A stretch of 64,000 bases of DNA from Fagopyrum homotropicum (taxonomy: Eukaryota > Streptophyta > Magnoliopsida > Caryophyllales > Polygonaceae), in contig BSWB01000002.1 in the NCBI GenBank assembly GCA_033239125.1, positions 86,796,560-86,860,559 on the forward strand. The letters are read 5' to 3'. Within the stretch, counting starts at the first letter, position 1; every line of letters starts with the position of its first letter. The position numbers and the translations under genes are program-made. Positions 40,412-51,905 of this stretch are shown piece after piece. The notes under the pieces are model-generated. The model did no database searches. It worked only from the letters and a program-made list of their open reading frames with translations, and was not told where the DNA came from.

Positions 40412-41083
40412 GCATACTAAAGACTTCCAAGCAACATGATAACCAAAAAAAACTCCTCAAGCACAACAAACCATCACTTTTCAAACTAAAGTCCTCCAAA
40501 TCAAATTCTGGTGCATTTGCACTCTTGCAAGCAATATCCTCAAGTTTAGAGTCGAATTCATCATCATATCCAAAGTCCTTAGTATATAGCTCAAATCCTT
40601 CAATATCACACTCACTTCCTAGGTCCAAATCATCCTCAAATACGATATTATCACTAGCTTGCAAACTACAGACTTCACATAACTCCAAGAAAGAACAATC
40701 CATAGACAACAAGCTATCCGAACCTGTAGGAAAACTCTCGTGTGCACCCTTTCTACACTCATCATCAACACAAGCGAAGACATCCATATCACTAAACTCA
40801 TCAAGCTCATGTGGTAAATCAAGACTACTAGGCTCAACTTGCTCAGAATCAGATTTAACACATTCAAGAGACTCCTTAAGCTCCAAATCAGATTCAACAC
40901 AAGCAATAGACTCATTAAGCTCCAAATCAACCTTAAAAGATGCACTAGACTCGTTAAACTCTAAAACAACCTCAATACATGCAATAGACTCATCATGCTC
41001 AGAATTAGGCTTAACAATACATTTGGTGCATTTCTCATGCTCATCACTACCAATTTCATCTACTATATCAGATTTTTATGCGC
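40404..41083 (-). CDS. E: acidic Glu/Ser/Cys-rich frame of unknown function
   Basis: An open frame without its own ATG runs from the end of the gag-like frame to 40404. It is strongly acidic and has loosely repeated units of the type LELNESIACVESDLE and LELKESLECVKSDSE, followed by DELDEFSDMDVFACVDDE and EDDLDLGSECDIEGFE. It would join the gag-like frame if one A were added to the A5 run near 41083, so the two were probably one protein. I do not recognise the segment. It replaces the capsid core and zinc knuckle of gag. Confidence 0.6.
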
Positions 41084-41536
41084 AATGATGCTATCCGTAG
41101 AGATATCATGCAAAACAACCTCAGATTCTGAATTTAGCAACTCTAAGTGATTAAACATGGTAGTAGAAGGTATAGAATTACATCCCTTTGGGGCTGCGGA
41201 AACCTCAATTGGCTGGTACGGAGGCGACTCATGTCTCCATCCTTCATCCTCCGAATAATCCTCTGCCTCATAAGCAAAATTCAGATATTGATTAGGATAA
41301 TCATGCATATTAGAAGTAAAAGGGACAGAATTATGCTCCTGGAAAGCATGGTTTCTTTGGCCTTGTGGATTAGGCCTTAAAGGCTGCGTAGCATTGGAAT
41401 ATCTTTCAGCCTCAAGTGTGGCCAACTTTGTACTTAGAACATCAATGCTATCTTGCAAGCCCTTGAAAAGGTTGAACAATTCGATGTGAATCGATTCTAG
41501 GCTGTTTGTACCTGCTGGACTTGGTGACCTAGACAT
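41063..41536 (-). CDS. E: gag-like N-terminal protein
   Basis: ATG at 41536 opens MSRSPSPAG, as in gag of A and D (MSRSLSPSK). Then come a helical stretch (LFNLFKGLQDSIDVLSTKLA), comparable to MISLLKQLSDSVANLSKRVE in A, and PLRPN against PLRTN. Later SNMHDYPNQYLNF parallels SNMPPFVDNFQ. The capsid core and CCHC knuckle do not follow. The frame ends at 41063 and probably continued into the acidic frame before a one-base loss. This is a gag N-terminus fused to new sequence. Confidence 0.7.
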   Translation of the reverse strand: MSRSPSPAGTNSLESIHIELFNLFKGLQDSIDVLSTKLATLEAERYSNATQPLRPNPQGQRNHAFQEHNSVPFTSNMHDYPNQYLNFAYEAEDYSEDEGWRHESPPYQPIEVSAAPKGCNSIPSTTMFNHLELLNSESEVVLHDISTDSIIAHKNLI

Positions 41537-42237
41537 AATTCCAAACACTCATCAAAACAAACAAACACGTTAGGTTAGATAAAACAAAAATCACCTCGCA
41601 AGTGTATCACTCAGAAAATAAGGTTCTCTCACTCTCTAGTGGTGTGATACAAGCTTGTTGATGGCTCGTCTTGTATTAATCAAAAACCTCACGTGAGTTC
41701 GATGCCTAGTCAAACTAAGCTTTTAGATAGAAACAAGATTCGATTTCAGTCACTTCAAAAACGTGTTTGACTCAACAAAAATAGAAGAAAAGACTCAAAC
41801 GGAAAAGACAATTGCACGAATGTTATATGCAACTAAATGACTCAAAAATTTAGAACTCAAGATAAGCCTTGAAAGAACTTACTCGTAAGACCCAAGAAGT
41901 GAACCCTAGACACCGTAGGATGAGGTTATGGAAGGTTGAGCTATGGTGTTTGATGGCCGAAAATAGACAGTAGCTAGGTGTGGCTACATAGGTTCAACGA
42001 GATACTTGGTTCTTCCTCCGAGTGAGACGAGATACTTGACTTAAGTCCTTTGTTGAAGTCCTCTTTGTTGCTGAATAACACTAGGCTAATTACAAACTAT
42101 GAATAAGAAAGAATCAAAATAAAAAGATCTGATTCCTTTTCCTTTTTTTTATCCTTTTTCTTTTCTGATCTTTTTTTTAACTCAAGAAATCTGAAATAAA
42201 AAGAAACAAAAAAGAAAGAAATAAAACTAATTCTTGT

Positions 42238-42501
42238 TTGCAGATAAACGTGGGTCAAGCTGTTGCAAATCTTCAGGATAAGATCAAATCTCAGCTCCTA
42301 GATTCGTTGCAACTGATTCAACGTGCCAAATCTGTAGGAAAAAAACAACTACTTCAAGTTCTGCTCCGGATTAGTAGGAAATACGCTGAATCAACTCCAA
42401 TTATGCGTTTACTGGATGCAGTAAGAGAAACAGCAATGTTTGGTTTTTGTTCAACTGGTTCGAGTGTGGCTAATGTGGCTGAGGGAAAGATGGTGGTGTG
42501 A
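42238..42501 (+). other. Exon-like stretch on the opposite strand in the E leader
   Basis: The E leader is longer than in A or D. On the plus strand, antisense to E, a pyrimidine-containing tract ends in TTGTTTGCAG, a good 3' splice site, followed by an 87-codon open frame. Its product looks like a real amphipathic helical protein (LLDSLQLIQRAKSVGKKQLL, LRISRKYAESTPIM). I do not recognise the protein. It may be a captured host exon; a chance open frame cannot be excluded. Confidence 0.4.
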
Positions 42502-42713
42502 TGGTGGTTTGTTGGTGCTATGGTGGTTTCCGGTGTCCAGAACTCACAAACAAGGAACAAACTCGTTAGACTCAAACAAAGCTTAGAGTAGAAGAGAGAA
42601 ACGGAAATAGACTCAAATAAAAGACAATGATCAATTGCAATGATCAAAATAGACTCTTTTTGTGATTTTATGATTGATTTACCGACTCTTTTTGGTGGTT
42701 GGACGTCAACTAT

Positions 42714-42725
42714 GCTCTGATATCA
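42714..42725 (-). promoter_or_regulatory. Primer binding site of E
   Basis: On the minus strand TGATATCAGAGC lies next to the LTR end. It is the tRNA-iMet type site with one change from TGGTATCAGAGC. Confidence 0.75.
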
Positions 42726-42727
42726 AT

Positions 42728-43753
42728 TGATGCGGGGATTAGCCGCGATGAGCGGATCTAGACGAATAACCTGTTCTGAAGAAAGAAGAACACACGAAAT
42801 TAACAAACATGGACAGCAATGAAACGAGAAGACAGAAAGGGACAAGAAGAACCGAAAGGAACAATGATAGAACCCTTGGATTCAAGATACAAGAACCAAA
42901 CCAGTGACGATTCGACCCCGCTTCTTAATCGATCTGAGAATCGAGAGCACGAAGAGGGTGCCTTGTTCGACTTGCAACACCAATCCCGAAGGAGATTGAC
43001 ATACACAAGAACGAGAAAGCTAGATCACACACAAAAACTCACGAGACAAGAATGATTGAATTCTCTTGGATTCAATTCTGAAATGCTCTTAGCAAAACAT
43101 TTATAAAACTTGTCTAACTACAAAAGAAGAGAGAAAAGGCTTTATATACATCCTAGGCCTTTTCTTCTAAAACAGAAAACAGAAACTAATTATAATAATT
43201 ACATTGAGAGAGAGTTAAATAAAGCCCAGCAAACATAGAACACAATTGGGCCTAACTAAACTCTCCTATTCAGCCTCTCACGTCCACATACTTAAATGAA
43301 TGTTCCAACCATGCACATGCACACACGTGAAGCCCCTTGTATCTTATTTCAAGGCCTCCGTATGTCCTTTGAAATGCGTCCCAAGGCCTGCCCAGCAACT
43401 AGAAATACAATTTAAGCTCCATTAATCATCTTGGCTGGGATGTGTTCGTGGCTGGTCCACAAGATGGTCCTTAGACTTGATGAAGGTGGACTTTGGTTGA
43501 GCTTCATGGACCATATTTAGGAAAAGAGCATCCATCTCAGCTTGACGTTTAGCTTGTGTTCTTGTTCGAGTCCCTTGAGGTGGTGAAGATGGAGTTCGCT
43601 CAATCAATCTGGACTCCAGGTTGAGATGACCATGATGGTCCTTGGACAAGAGTAAGTTGAGCAATGCAATCATCTTAGAGATTGACCCTTCATCAACATC
43701 ATGATGGACTTGGAATGTTGCATCCATTAATTGGCTTGGATGTTCCCGCATCA
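42728..43753 (-). repeat. 5' LTR of E
   Basis: It ends CCCCGCATCA beside the primer site and begins TGATGCGGGAACATCC at 43753 (1026 bp). It differs from the 3' LTR by scattered substitutions and a gap near 42928. Confidence 0.9.
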
Positions 43754-43833
43754 CTCTCACGTCCACATACTTACATGAATGTTCCAGCCATGCACATGGA
43801 CACACGTGAAACCCCTTGTATCTGATTTCAAGG

Positions 43834-44820
43834 TGATACGGGATGATCCGTGATTGAGTCGATCTAGGCACAATGATCTCGAATCCGGCTGAATGAAACG
43901 AATTCAGAATGTGGAATGAAACGAAGATGGTGAATGGCGCAGGAGGGTGAGAGAAGAACCAAAGAGAGTCAACGAAGGAACCAAGGCTGAGAGCCAAAAC
44001 CCCAATCGTGAATGCCCTAGACCCGTCTCCAATACAACTTTACACTAGCTCCAGCTGGACTAGCACAAAGAGGGACTCATGAAAGCTCGAAGCACCAATC
44101 CGAAGGCGGTTGACACAAACAAGCTCAGCCAAGCAACAACAGCAATGCCAACCAAAAACTCTCTTGTTCTTTGATTGATTTTGTGAAATGATTACAAATG
44201 TAATTCTAAGCAATTGAGAATAACGTAACTAATCTGCAGCTAAAGAGGCTATATAAATAGACTCTTTTATCTAGACAAAAATAAAGAAAAGAAAGCTGAA
44301 AACATTAGTGGGAAGGTGGTAATAAGAGAGCTTCCTCTAATGTAGCTAACAACCTAACAAACCACTAATCAGCATGGAAATAGGCTGAATTATTCAAACA
44401 TATCTTTGGGAGTGAGCTGGCCGATTTCTAAGAGCCAAATGGGCTATCCGAATGGGCTGCATTGTTCAACAGATCCATGAGTGATTTGGATGTGTTTAAA
44501 GAGCCCAAATGATGATCCGAATAAGCTGAATTGTTACTCTCTTGGGCCTCTTTGAACTTGATCAGCTAGCTGCCCTCTTGGGCTGTTTTGAACGTGAGCA
44601 TCTACTCCCTTTGCTCTTGGGCTGCCTTCGACGTCTCCTCCCTTTGCTCTTGGGTTGCCTTGGACGTGAGCAGCAGGCTAACCTCGTGGGCTGCTTTGGA
44701 CGTGATCAACAGCCTCCTCTTGGGCTGCATTGGGCGTGAGCAACAACCTCCTCTTGGGCTGCATTGGGCGTGAGCAACAACCTCCTCTTGGGCTGCATTG
44801 GCGTGAGCAACAACCTCCTC
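43834..44820 (-). repeat. 3' LTR of A2, truncated at its start
   Basis: The LTR end CCCGTATCA is at 43834. At about 44820 the 36-bp coding repeats (TTGGGCTGCATTGGGCGTGA on the plus strand) run straight into integrase DNA (TTGTTATTCCGAGC), so the LTR start, GPITRARAK and the integrase GPF/Y module are deleted. The repeat block is expanded. Confidence 0.85.
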
Positions 44821-47777
44821 TTGTTATTCCGAGCTGCAGTTTCAACGCCTTTCTTGTCAAGTGCAGCCTTGGTCTTAGCATGAAGTTCCTTAATGTAGTC
44901 CACCTGTTCCAAAGCATCAAAAGCTACTCGATCCTTTCGAGGAATCGGTAATAAGTCCAAAGGAGTTAAAGGGTTAAATCCATAAACACATTTGAAAGGT
45001 GATAACGAAGTGGAAGAATGCATGGTGCGATTATAAGCAAACTCAATATGTGGTAACATGTCTTCCCATTCTTTTAAGTTATCTTTCAACATGGTTCTAA
45101 GGAGGGTCGTTAGGGTCCTATTGGTGACTTCCGTTTGCCCATCTGTTTAGGGATGACTAGAGGTCGAAAATAGTAATCTAGTGCCCATTTTTCCCCAAAG
45201 TGTCTTCCAAAAGAAACTCAAAAACTTGACATCCCTATTACTAACAATAGTTTTAGATATTCCATGCAATCTCACTATTTCCTTAAAGAAAATATTAGCA
45301 ACATTATATGCATCTTCAGTTTTATGACATGGAATAAAATGTGCCATTTTAGAGAATCTATCTACTACCACAAAAATGGAATCTCTTCCTTTCTTAGTCC
45401 TAGGTAGTCCAACAATGAAATCCATACTTATGTCCTCCCAAGGGCCATTAGGCGTCGGTAAGGGTGTATACAGCCCGTGGGGTTGTACCCTAGCTTTGGC
45501 CTTAAGACATTCAATGCACCTTTTCAGCATGTGTTCTACATCCCTTAACATATGAGGCCAATAAAAGTGAGTTTGCAACATGTGATAAGTTTTGTCCCTC
45601 CTAAAATGCCCCATTAGACCTCCTTTATGGGCTTCTTCCACCAATAAGATCCTAAGGGAACATCTAGGTATGCAAATCTTATCCACTTTAAACAAGAAAC
45701 CTTCAAACACAAAGTACTTATCATAAGGGCCTTGAGTTGTGCATCTATGAAATATCTTCCCAAATTCAGCATCATCCACATATAATTCTTTAATGTAAGT
45801 AAAACCTAACATCCTAGAATCCAAAGTGGTGATTAAGGTGTATCTCCTAGACAATGCATCCGCTACGACATTATCATTTCCTTTCTTATACTTGATAATG
45901 TAAGGAAAGGTTTCTATGAACTCCATCCACCTACCATGCCGTCTATCTAGCTTATCTTGGCTCCTAAAGTGTCTAAGTGAATCATGATAGGTTTTCAAAA
46001 CAAACTCTTGAGGCCAAAGGTAATGTTGCCATGTTTTGAGTACTCTAAACAAGGCATACAATTCTTTATCATAAGTGGAATAGTTTAAGCATGCACCCTT
46101 CAATTTTTCACTAAAGAAAGCTAGAGGCTTACCTTCTTGCATAAGGACACCGCCAATACCAATGCCGGATGCGTCGCATTCAACCTCAAAGAGTTTGGTG
46201 AAGTCCGGTAGAGCTAGTAGTGGTGCGTGGGTGAGGCGTCTCTTGAGCTCTTCAAAGGCTCTTTGCTGTGGTTCATTCCACTCAAAAGGAACCTTCTTTT
46301 TGGTCAAAGCCGTGAGTGGTGCTGCAATGGTGCTAAAATCTCTCACAAACCTTCTATAGAATGTAGCTAAGCCATGGAAGCTCCTCACGTCACCAACTGA
46401 CCTAGGAATCCGCCAATCATTGATTGCCTTAACCTTGTCCTCATCCACTTGCAAACCATTGGCACTTACTACAAAACCAATAAAAATCACTCGGTTAGTA
46501 TAGAAATCACATTTTTGAATATTAGCATACAAGTATTCTATACGCAATGTAGCAAGCACATCTCTCAAATGATTTTCATGCTCCTCTAAAGTCTTACTAT
46601 AGATAAGAATGTCATCAAAGTAGACTACAACAAATAAACCAATATAAGGTCTCAAAATATGATTCATTAATCTCATGAAAGTACTAGGAGCGTTAGTTAA
46701 GCCAAAAGGCATTACTAGCCACTCATAGAGACCAAATTTTGTTTTAAAAGCTGTTTTCCATTCATCCCCTTCCCTCATTCTAATTTGATGGTAGCCACTC
46801 CTAAGGTCAATCTTAGTGAAAATTGTAGCTCCATGTAACTCATCAAGCATTTCATCTAAACGGGGAATCGGGTGTCTATACTTGATAGTAATGTTATTGA
46901 TTGCTCTACAATCAATAAATATTCTCCAAGTATTATCCTTCTTGGGTACTAGCAGAACGGGAACGGCACAAGGACTAAGGCTTTCCCGAACATACCCCTT
47001 ATCTAGCAAGGCTTGAACTTGGTTCTGAATTTCCTGGGCTTCCGTAGGGTTCATCCTATAGGCGGGCCTATTGGGAAGAGTGGCTCCGGGTATTAAATCT
47101 ATTTGGTGTTCAATGCCCCTAATGGGCGGCAAGCCGGCTGGAATCTCATCAGGAAAAACGTCTCTGAATTCCTCTAACAGCCCCTGAATAGATCTAGGAA
47201 GTGGGTTCGTAGAGTCGTGAGGCACATTTACTAGAGATTTACACAAACTCATCATTAGTACATCAATAGAAGCATAGTTAGTGACATATTCATTCCTAGA
47301 CTCAAGATAGCTACTTGTTGGTTGTACTAACAATGTTTGATGGGTTTTGTTCTCTTTACTCTTAGGCCGTGTGATCTTAGGCTTTGGAGGGGTTCCTTGC
47401 TCTACCCTCTTGTTCTCATAGTACTCGGCTATTTGTAAAGGTGTCATAGGTTTAAGTGTTAAAGTTTTACCCTTATACTCAAAGCTATACTTGTTAGAAA
47501 ACCCATCATGGACAACTTTCCTATCATATTGCCATGGACGACCAAGTAACAAGTGACAAGCATTCATAGGCACAACATCACATGTAATAACATCCTCATA
47601 TGATCCTAATGTTATATTGACCTTAGTTTGCTTATTGACCTTAAGTTCTCCACACTCATTCATCCAATGTAGTTTATATGGCCTAGGGTGATAAAATGTA
47701 AGAAGTTGTAATTTGTTTACCATTTCAGTGCTAGCTATGTTGCAACAACTTCCTCCATCAATTATCACATTACACAC
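44821..47777 (-). pseudogene. pol: pol of A2
   Basis: A long frame (45147-47777, 876 codons) carries protease (IIDGGSCCNIAS), RT with YFDD, RNase H (VECDASG, NVVADALSRR), integrase finger and the first two integrase acidic residues (MDFIVG, VSNRD). A Gln codon turned into TAA at about 45147 ends it just before QTEVTN, which continues at 44821-45146. The T run at the protease to RT boundary has four T, so the frame is open there. Confidence 0.87.
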
Positions 47778-49161
47778 TTATCCTCACAAGGTGCTAGTTG
47801 GACATGCAAAGTTCTCCTAGCTATCAAAGATTCACCTTGTTCATACTCAATGCAATCATCATTCTCATTTTGTTCATTGTCATCATTTAAGGCATTTTCA
47901 TCATCTAATTCCACATCATCCTCACTCTCATACTCTCCTAGATGATTTATGATCAAAGTGCGTCTATTAGGACATTCTCTACTCATGTGACCTCTACCTT
48001 GGCATTTAAAACTCACAATGTCCCTAGTTCTAGAGTTAGAGATAGGAGTACTCCCTCGACGATCACTTGAAGGCTCATTCAATGATCGTGGTGTAGTGGA
48101 CGGTGTAGAAGACCTTCTTTGCCCTTCTTGGCCCATAGGTGCCGATTTCCTCTCCTCCTTCCGGCCGCCTAGCTCCCTGTTGTGGTTAGACAGCCGGCTG
48201 TTTTGTGCTTTCCAAGCATTGGGCGTCCCGGGAGGTGGTTGTATTCCCGGTTTCGCACCGTAGTCTTCCTTTCCACCTTGATGGCCAAGTGTAGTAATTG
48301 CTCCATGGTGCTGTATGGATACATATCAACCTCATTAGCCAAATTAGAATTCAGAATATGAAGGTACCTTGCCATAGTGTTTTCTTCATCCTCTAGAACG
48401 TTGGCCTTCACCATAGCAACTTGCATATTCGTATAGGCTTCCTCAGCGCTAAGTGAGCCTTGTCTCAAATTTTCCAGCCGTTGTCGAAGCTCTCGGGTAT
48501 AGTGAGGTGGAACGAACCTAGCCCTCATTAGTGCCTTCATATGCTCCCATGTGCTGATTTGAGGATCCAAGGTTCGAACTCTTTCTTTGACTACGTGATC
48601 CCACCATACCAAAGCATAGCCTTGGAACTCGAGAGCGGCTAGTTGAACCTTCCTAGGCTCGCTGAAGTTTTGACACAACCAAATCTGCTCAACTTTAGTT
48701 TCCCACTCCGTGTAGACGTCGGGATCACACTTTCCTTCAAAGACGGGAATTTTGATTTTGACGTTTCCGAGTCTGTCTTGCTCTTGATAGGGCCAAAGGT
48801 TATCTCGTCCTTGCCTTGGCTGTTGGAATGGCCGATTGTAGCCCTCCTACGTGTGGTCCTCAGCTTCATTCCGTCGCTGAAAGTCATCAACAAATGGTGG
48901 CATGTTAGAAGCATTAGGAAGGACGTTGGACTGTACATTACCTTGATCCGGAGGATCCGGCTCTCTAGTAACGAGTGAAGGACCGCCAAACTCATAGTTG
49001 GTTCTCCAAGGTGGTGTTCCGGCTGGTGGTGTTCGTGCCTCTATAGTCTCCACTCGCTTGGATAGTTTAGCTTCGGAATCGGACAATTGATTCAATAGAC
49101 TGATCATCTCAGGCGTGACAGTCTCGCTACTCGACTTGCTGGGACTTAGGGACCTGGACAT
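47765..49161 (-). pseudogene. gag: gag of A2
   Basis: ATG at 49161 begins MSRSLSPSKSSSE. The N-terminal frame ends near 48847, and the core (FQGYALVWWDHV, YTRELRQRLENL) is at 48169-48678. The zinc knuckle frame at 47765-48136 has SFKCQGRGHMSREC, where the first Cys of the CCHC box is now Ser. About 55 bp are missing at 47777, which joins the gag end directly to protease out of frame. Confidence 0.82.
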
Positions 49162-49767
49162 GCTCAAGTAACAAACAAAGAAACTGGTTAGGTTAGAAAA
49201 ACAAAGATCTCACTTGTGTATCGCTCACACTCTCGTTGGTATTGCCTAGATGGTGGCTCGAGTTGTAAGGATCCAACACCTTAAGATCGCGATTCCCGAA
49301 CCTTCTTAGCAACCCTTTGGAACTAGAACAGCTAAAACTAATGTTAGTGTCGGAGATGAATCAAGACACCCCTAATTGGAGTATTGACTGTTGGGTTGGT
49401 GTAGGTATGGTAAATTGTGTTTAGAATGACGTTTTGAGATGATTGAAAGAGTTTGCTTGTGCTTGATTAATTAAAAAGGGCCAGCCGTTTTGTATAGTCT
49501 TTTTTTTTTTTGAAAGATCTCTTAGACTTTGTCAAAGATTTGTAGGAGAGAGGTAACCGAAATTGATTCAATGAGACGTGTGGGAGAGCAGGTTACCGAA
49601 TTGTGTATGCAGTGTTTGAGCTCTTTTTGCTTTTGTTGTGTTTTGTGTTTACTCTCCTCAAGATGTTGTCCGGCTTTTGAATTTGCACACTTCAAGCACA
49701 AGTTAGATCTCAATTGGATAAGCAATAAGGTTAACAAGAAGAAGAAGTGATCAATTGTACCAACTGA

Positions 49768-49779
49768 GCTCTGATACCA
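49768..49779 (-). promoter_or_regulatory. Primer binding site of A2
   Basis: TGGTATCAGAGC on the minus strand, two bases inside the 5' LTR, followed by TCAGTTGG. Perfect plant tRNA-iMet type site. Confidence 0.9.
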
Positions 49780-49781
49780 AC

Positions 49782-51048
49782 TGATACGGGATGATCCGTG
49801 ATTGAGTCGATCTAGGAACAATGATCTCGAATCCGGCTGAATGAAACGAATTCAGAATGCGGAATGAAACGAAGATGGTGAATGGCGCAAGAGGGTGAGA
49901 GAAGAACCAAAGAGAGTCAACGAAGGAACCAAGGCTGAAGAGCCAAAACCCCAATCGTGAATGCCCTAGACCCGTCTCCAATACAACTTTACACTAGCTC
50001 CAGCTGGACTAGCACAAAGAGGGACTCGTGAAGGCTCGAAGCACCAATCCGAAGGCGGTTGACACAAACAAGCTCAGCCAAGCAACAACAGCAATGCCAA
50101 CCAAAAACTCTCTTGTTCTTTGATTGATTTTGTGAAATGATTACAAATGTAATTCTAAGCAATTGGGAATAACGTAACTAATCTGCAGCTAAAGAGGCTA
50201 TATAAATAGACTCTTTTATCTAGACAAAAATAAAGAAAAGAAAGCTGAAAACATTAGTGGGAAGGTGGTAATAAGAGAGCTTCCTCTAATGTAGCTAACA
50301 ACCTAACAAACCACTAATCAACATGGAAATAGGCTGAATTATTCAAACATATCTTTGGGAGTGAGCTGGCCGATTTCTAAGAGCCAAATGGGTTGCATTG
50401 TTCAATAGATCCATGAGTGATTTGGATGTGTTTAAAGAGCCCAAATGACGATCCGAATAAGCTGAATTGTTACTCTCTTGGGCCTCTTTGAACTTGATCA
50501 GCTGGCTGCCCTCTTGGGCTGTTTTGGACGTGAGCATCTCCTCCCTTTGCTCTTGGGCTACCTTGGACGTCTCCTCCCTTTGCTCTTGGGCTGCCTTGGA
50601 TGTGAGCAGCAGGCTAACCTCGTGGGCTGCTTTGGACGTGATCAACAACCTCCTCTTGGGCTGCATTGGGCGTGAGCAACAGCCTCCTCTAGGGCTGCAT
50701 TGGGCGTGAGCAACAGCCTCCTCTTGAGTTGCATTGGCATGAGCAACAGCCTCCTCTTGGGCTGCATTGGCGTGAGCAACAGTCTCCTCTCCTAGGCTAC
50801 ATGGGACGTGAGCAACAGCCTGCATGGTCTCCTCGAGCTGCATGGGAAGTGAGCACGTCGGCATGGTCTCCTTCCTTGGTTCACTTGCTCCTACATTCAA
50901 CAAAAGATTAACACATGATGTATGGAAGTTAAATGGTTCACGCATTGTGTCAAGCAATAGCACTTTCCTTGACATAACTTCTTGGATCTCCTTAGCTCTT
51001 GCTCTAGTAATGGGACCTTGATAGCTTCCATGTGATGGTCCTACATCA
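49782..51048 (-). repeat. 5' LTR of A2 with expanded coding repeats
   Basis: It starts TGATGTAGG at 51048 and ends CCCGTATCA at 49782. At 1267 bp it is over 200 bp longer than the A3 LTRs, because the repeat block at about 50480-50830 is expanded. A minus-strand frame (50343-51083) runs through the whole block. Confidence 0.9.
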
Positions 51049-51133
51049 CAAGGCCATCGTATGTCCTTTGAAATGCGTCCCAAGGCCTGCCCAGCAACTA
51101 GAAATACAATTTAAGCTCCATTAATCATCTTGG

Positions 51134-51718
51134 ATTTGAGAAAACAGAAAGGGAGAAGAAGGATCATTTGAGCTAACTCCATCTTCACCACCTCAAAGGA
51201 CTCTAACAAGAGCACAAGCTAAACATCAAGTTGAGATGGATGCTCTTTTCCTAAACATGGTCATGAAGCTCAACCAAGTCCACCTTCATCAAGTCTAAGG
51301 ACCATCTTGTGGATCAGCCACGAACACATCCCAGCCAAGATGATTAATGGAGCTTAAATTGTATTTTTAGTTGTTGGGCAGGCCTTGAGACGCATTTCAA
51401 AGGACAGACGGAGGCCTTGAAATCAGATTCAAGGGGTTTCACGTGTGTGCATGTGCATGGGCTGGAACATTCATTTAAGTATGTGGATGTGAGATGCTGA
51501 ATAGAAGAGTTTAATTAGGCCCAATTGTGTTTTATGGTTTCTGGGCTTTATTTAACTCTCTCTCAATGTAATTATTGTAATTAGTTTCTTTTTCTGTTTT
51601 ACAAGAAAAGGCCTATGATGTATATAAAGCCTTTTCTCTCTTCATTTGTAGTTAGACAAGCTTTATTCAAGTTTTGCTGAGAGCATTTCAGAATTGAATC
51701 CAAGAAAATTCAATCATT
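51134..51718 (+). repeat. Inverted piece of family B LTR inside the B3 LTR
   Basis: This 585-bp piece is B LTR in plus orientation, starting near the polypurine tract (GAAAGGGAGAAGAAGGATCA) and ending inside the LTR at CAATCATT. CTTGG flanks it (51129-51133 and 51719-51723), and the B3 LTR is continuous if the piece plus one CTTGG is removed. With 51724-51905 it forms an inverted repeat of about 180 bp. It carries a TGTATATAAAGCC box at about 51617. Confidence 0.75.
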
Positions 51719-51905
51719 CTTGGTTGGGATGTGTTTGTGGCTGATCCACAAGATGGTCCTTAGACTTGATGAAGGTGGACTTGGTTGAGCTTCATGGACC
51801 ATGTTTAGGAAAAGAGCATCCATCTCAGCTTGACGTTTAGCTTGCACTCTTGTTAGAGTCCCTTGAGGTGGTGAAGATGGAGTTAGCTCAGATGATCCTT
51901 CATCA

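Larger units (their letters stand above)
38791..43753 (-). mobile_element. Element E, non-autonomous LTR retrotransposon with target duplication CTCTC
   Basis: CTCTC flanks both ends (38786-38790, 43754-43758). LTRs are 38791-39831 and 42728-43753 and about 95% alike by eye, with a 12-bp gap in the right one. The 2.9-kb internal region has a primer site, a leader with an exon-like stretch, a gag-like frame, an acidic frame, a short RT relic and a polypurine tract, but no protease, RNase H or integrase. The LTRs are B-like for most of their length with an added segment at their start. It could only have moved with enzymes from another element, most simply family B. Confidence 0.88.
43834..51048 (-). 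mobile_element. Element A2, family A retrotransposon with target duplication CAAGG
   Basis: CAAGG occurs at 43829-43833 and 51049-51053, and the interrupted B3 LTR reads on across the element. The 5' LTR is 49782-51048, gag 47765-49161, pol 44821-47777. The 3' LTR 43834-44820 has lost its first part together with the end of integrase. A PBS is present, so A2 represents a replicating lineage, unlike the A1 array. Confidence 0.92.

Noticed and set aside
50480..50830. Satellite array
   Set aside because: The repeats are few, sit only inside family A LTRs and are coding, so this is an LTR minisatellite and not a centromeric satellite.
43834..51048. A2 LTR pieces as two separate solo LTRs
   Set aside because: Both share one CAAGG duplication and enclose gag-pol in the right order, so they are LTRs of one element.
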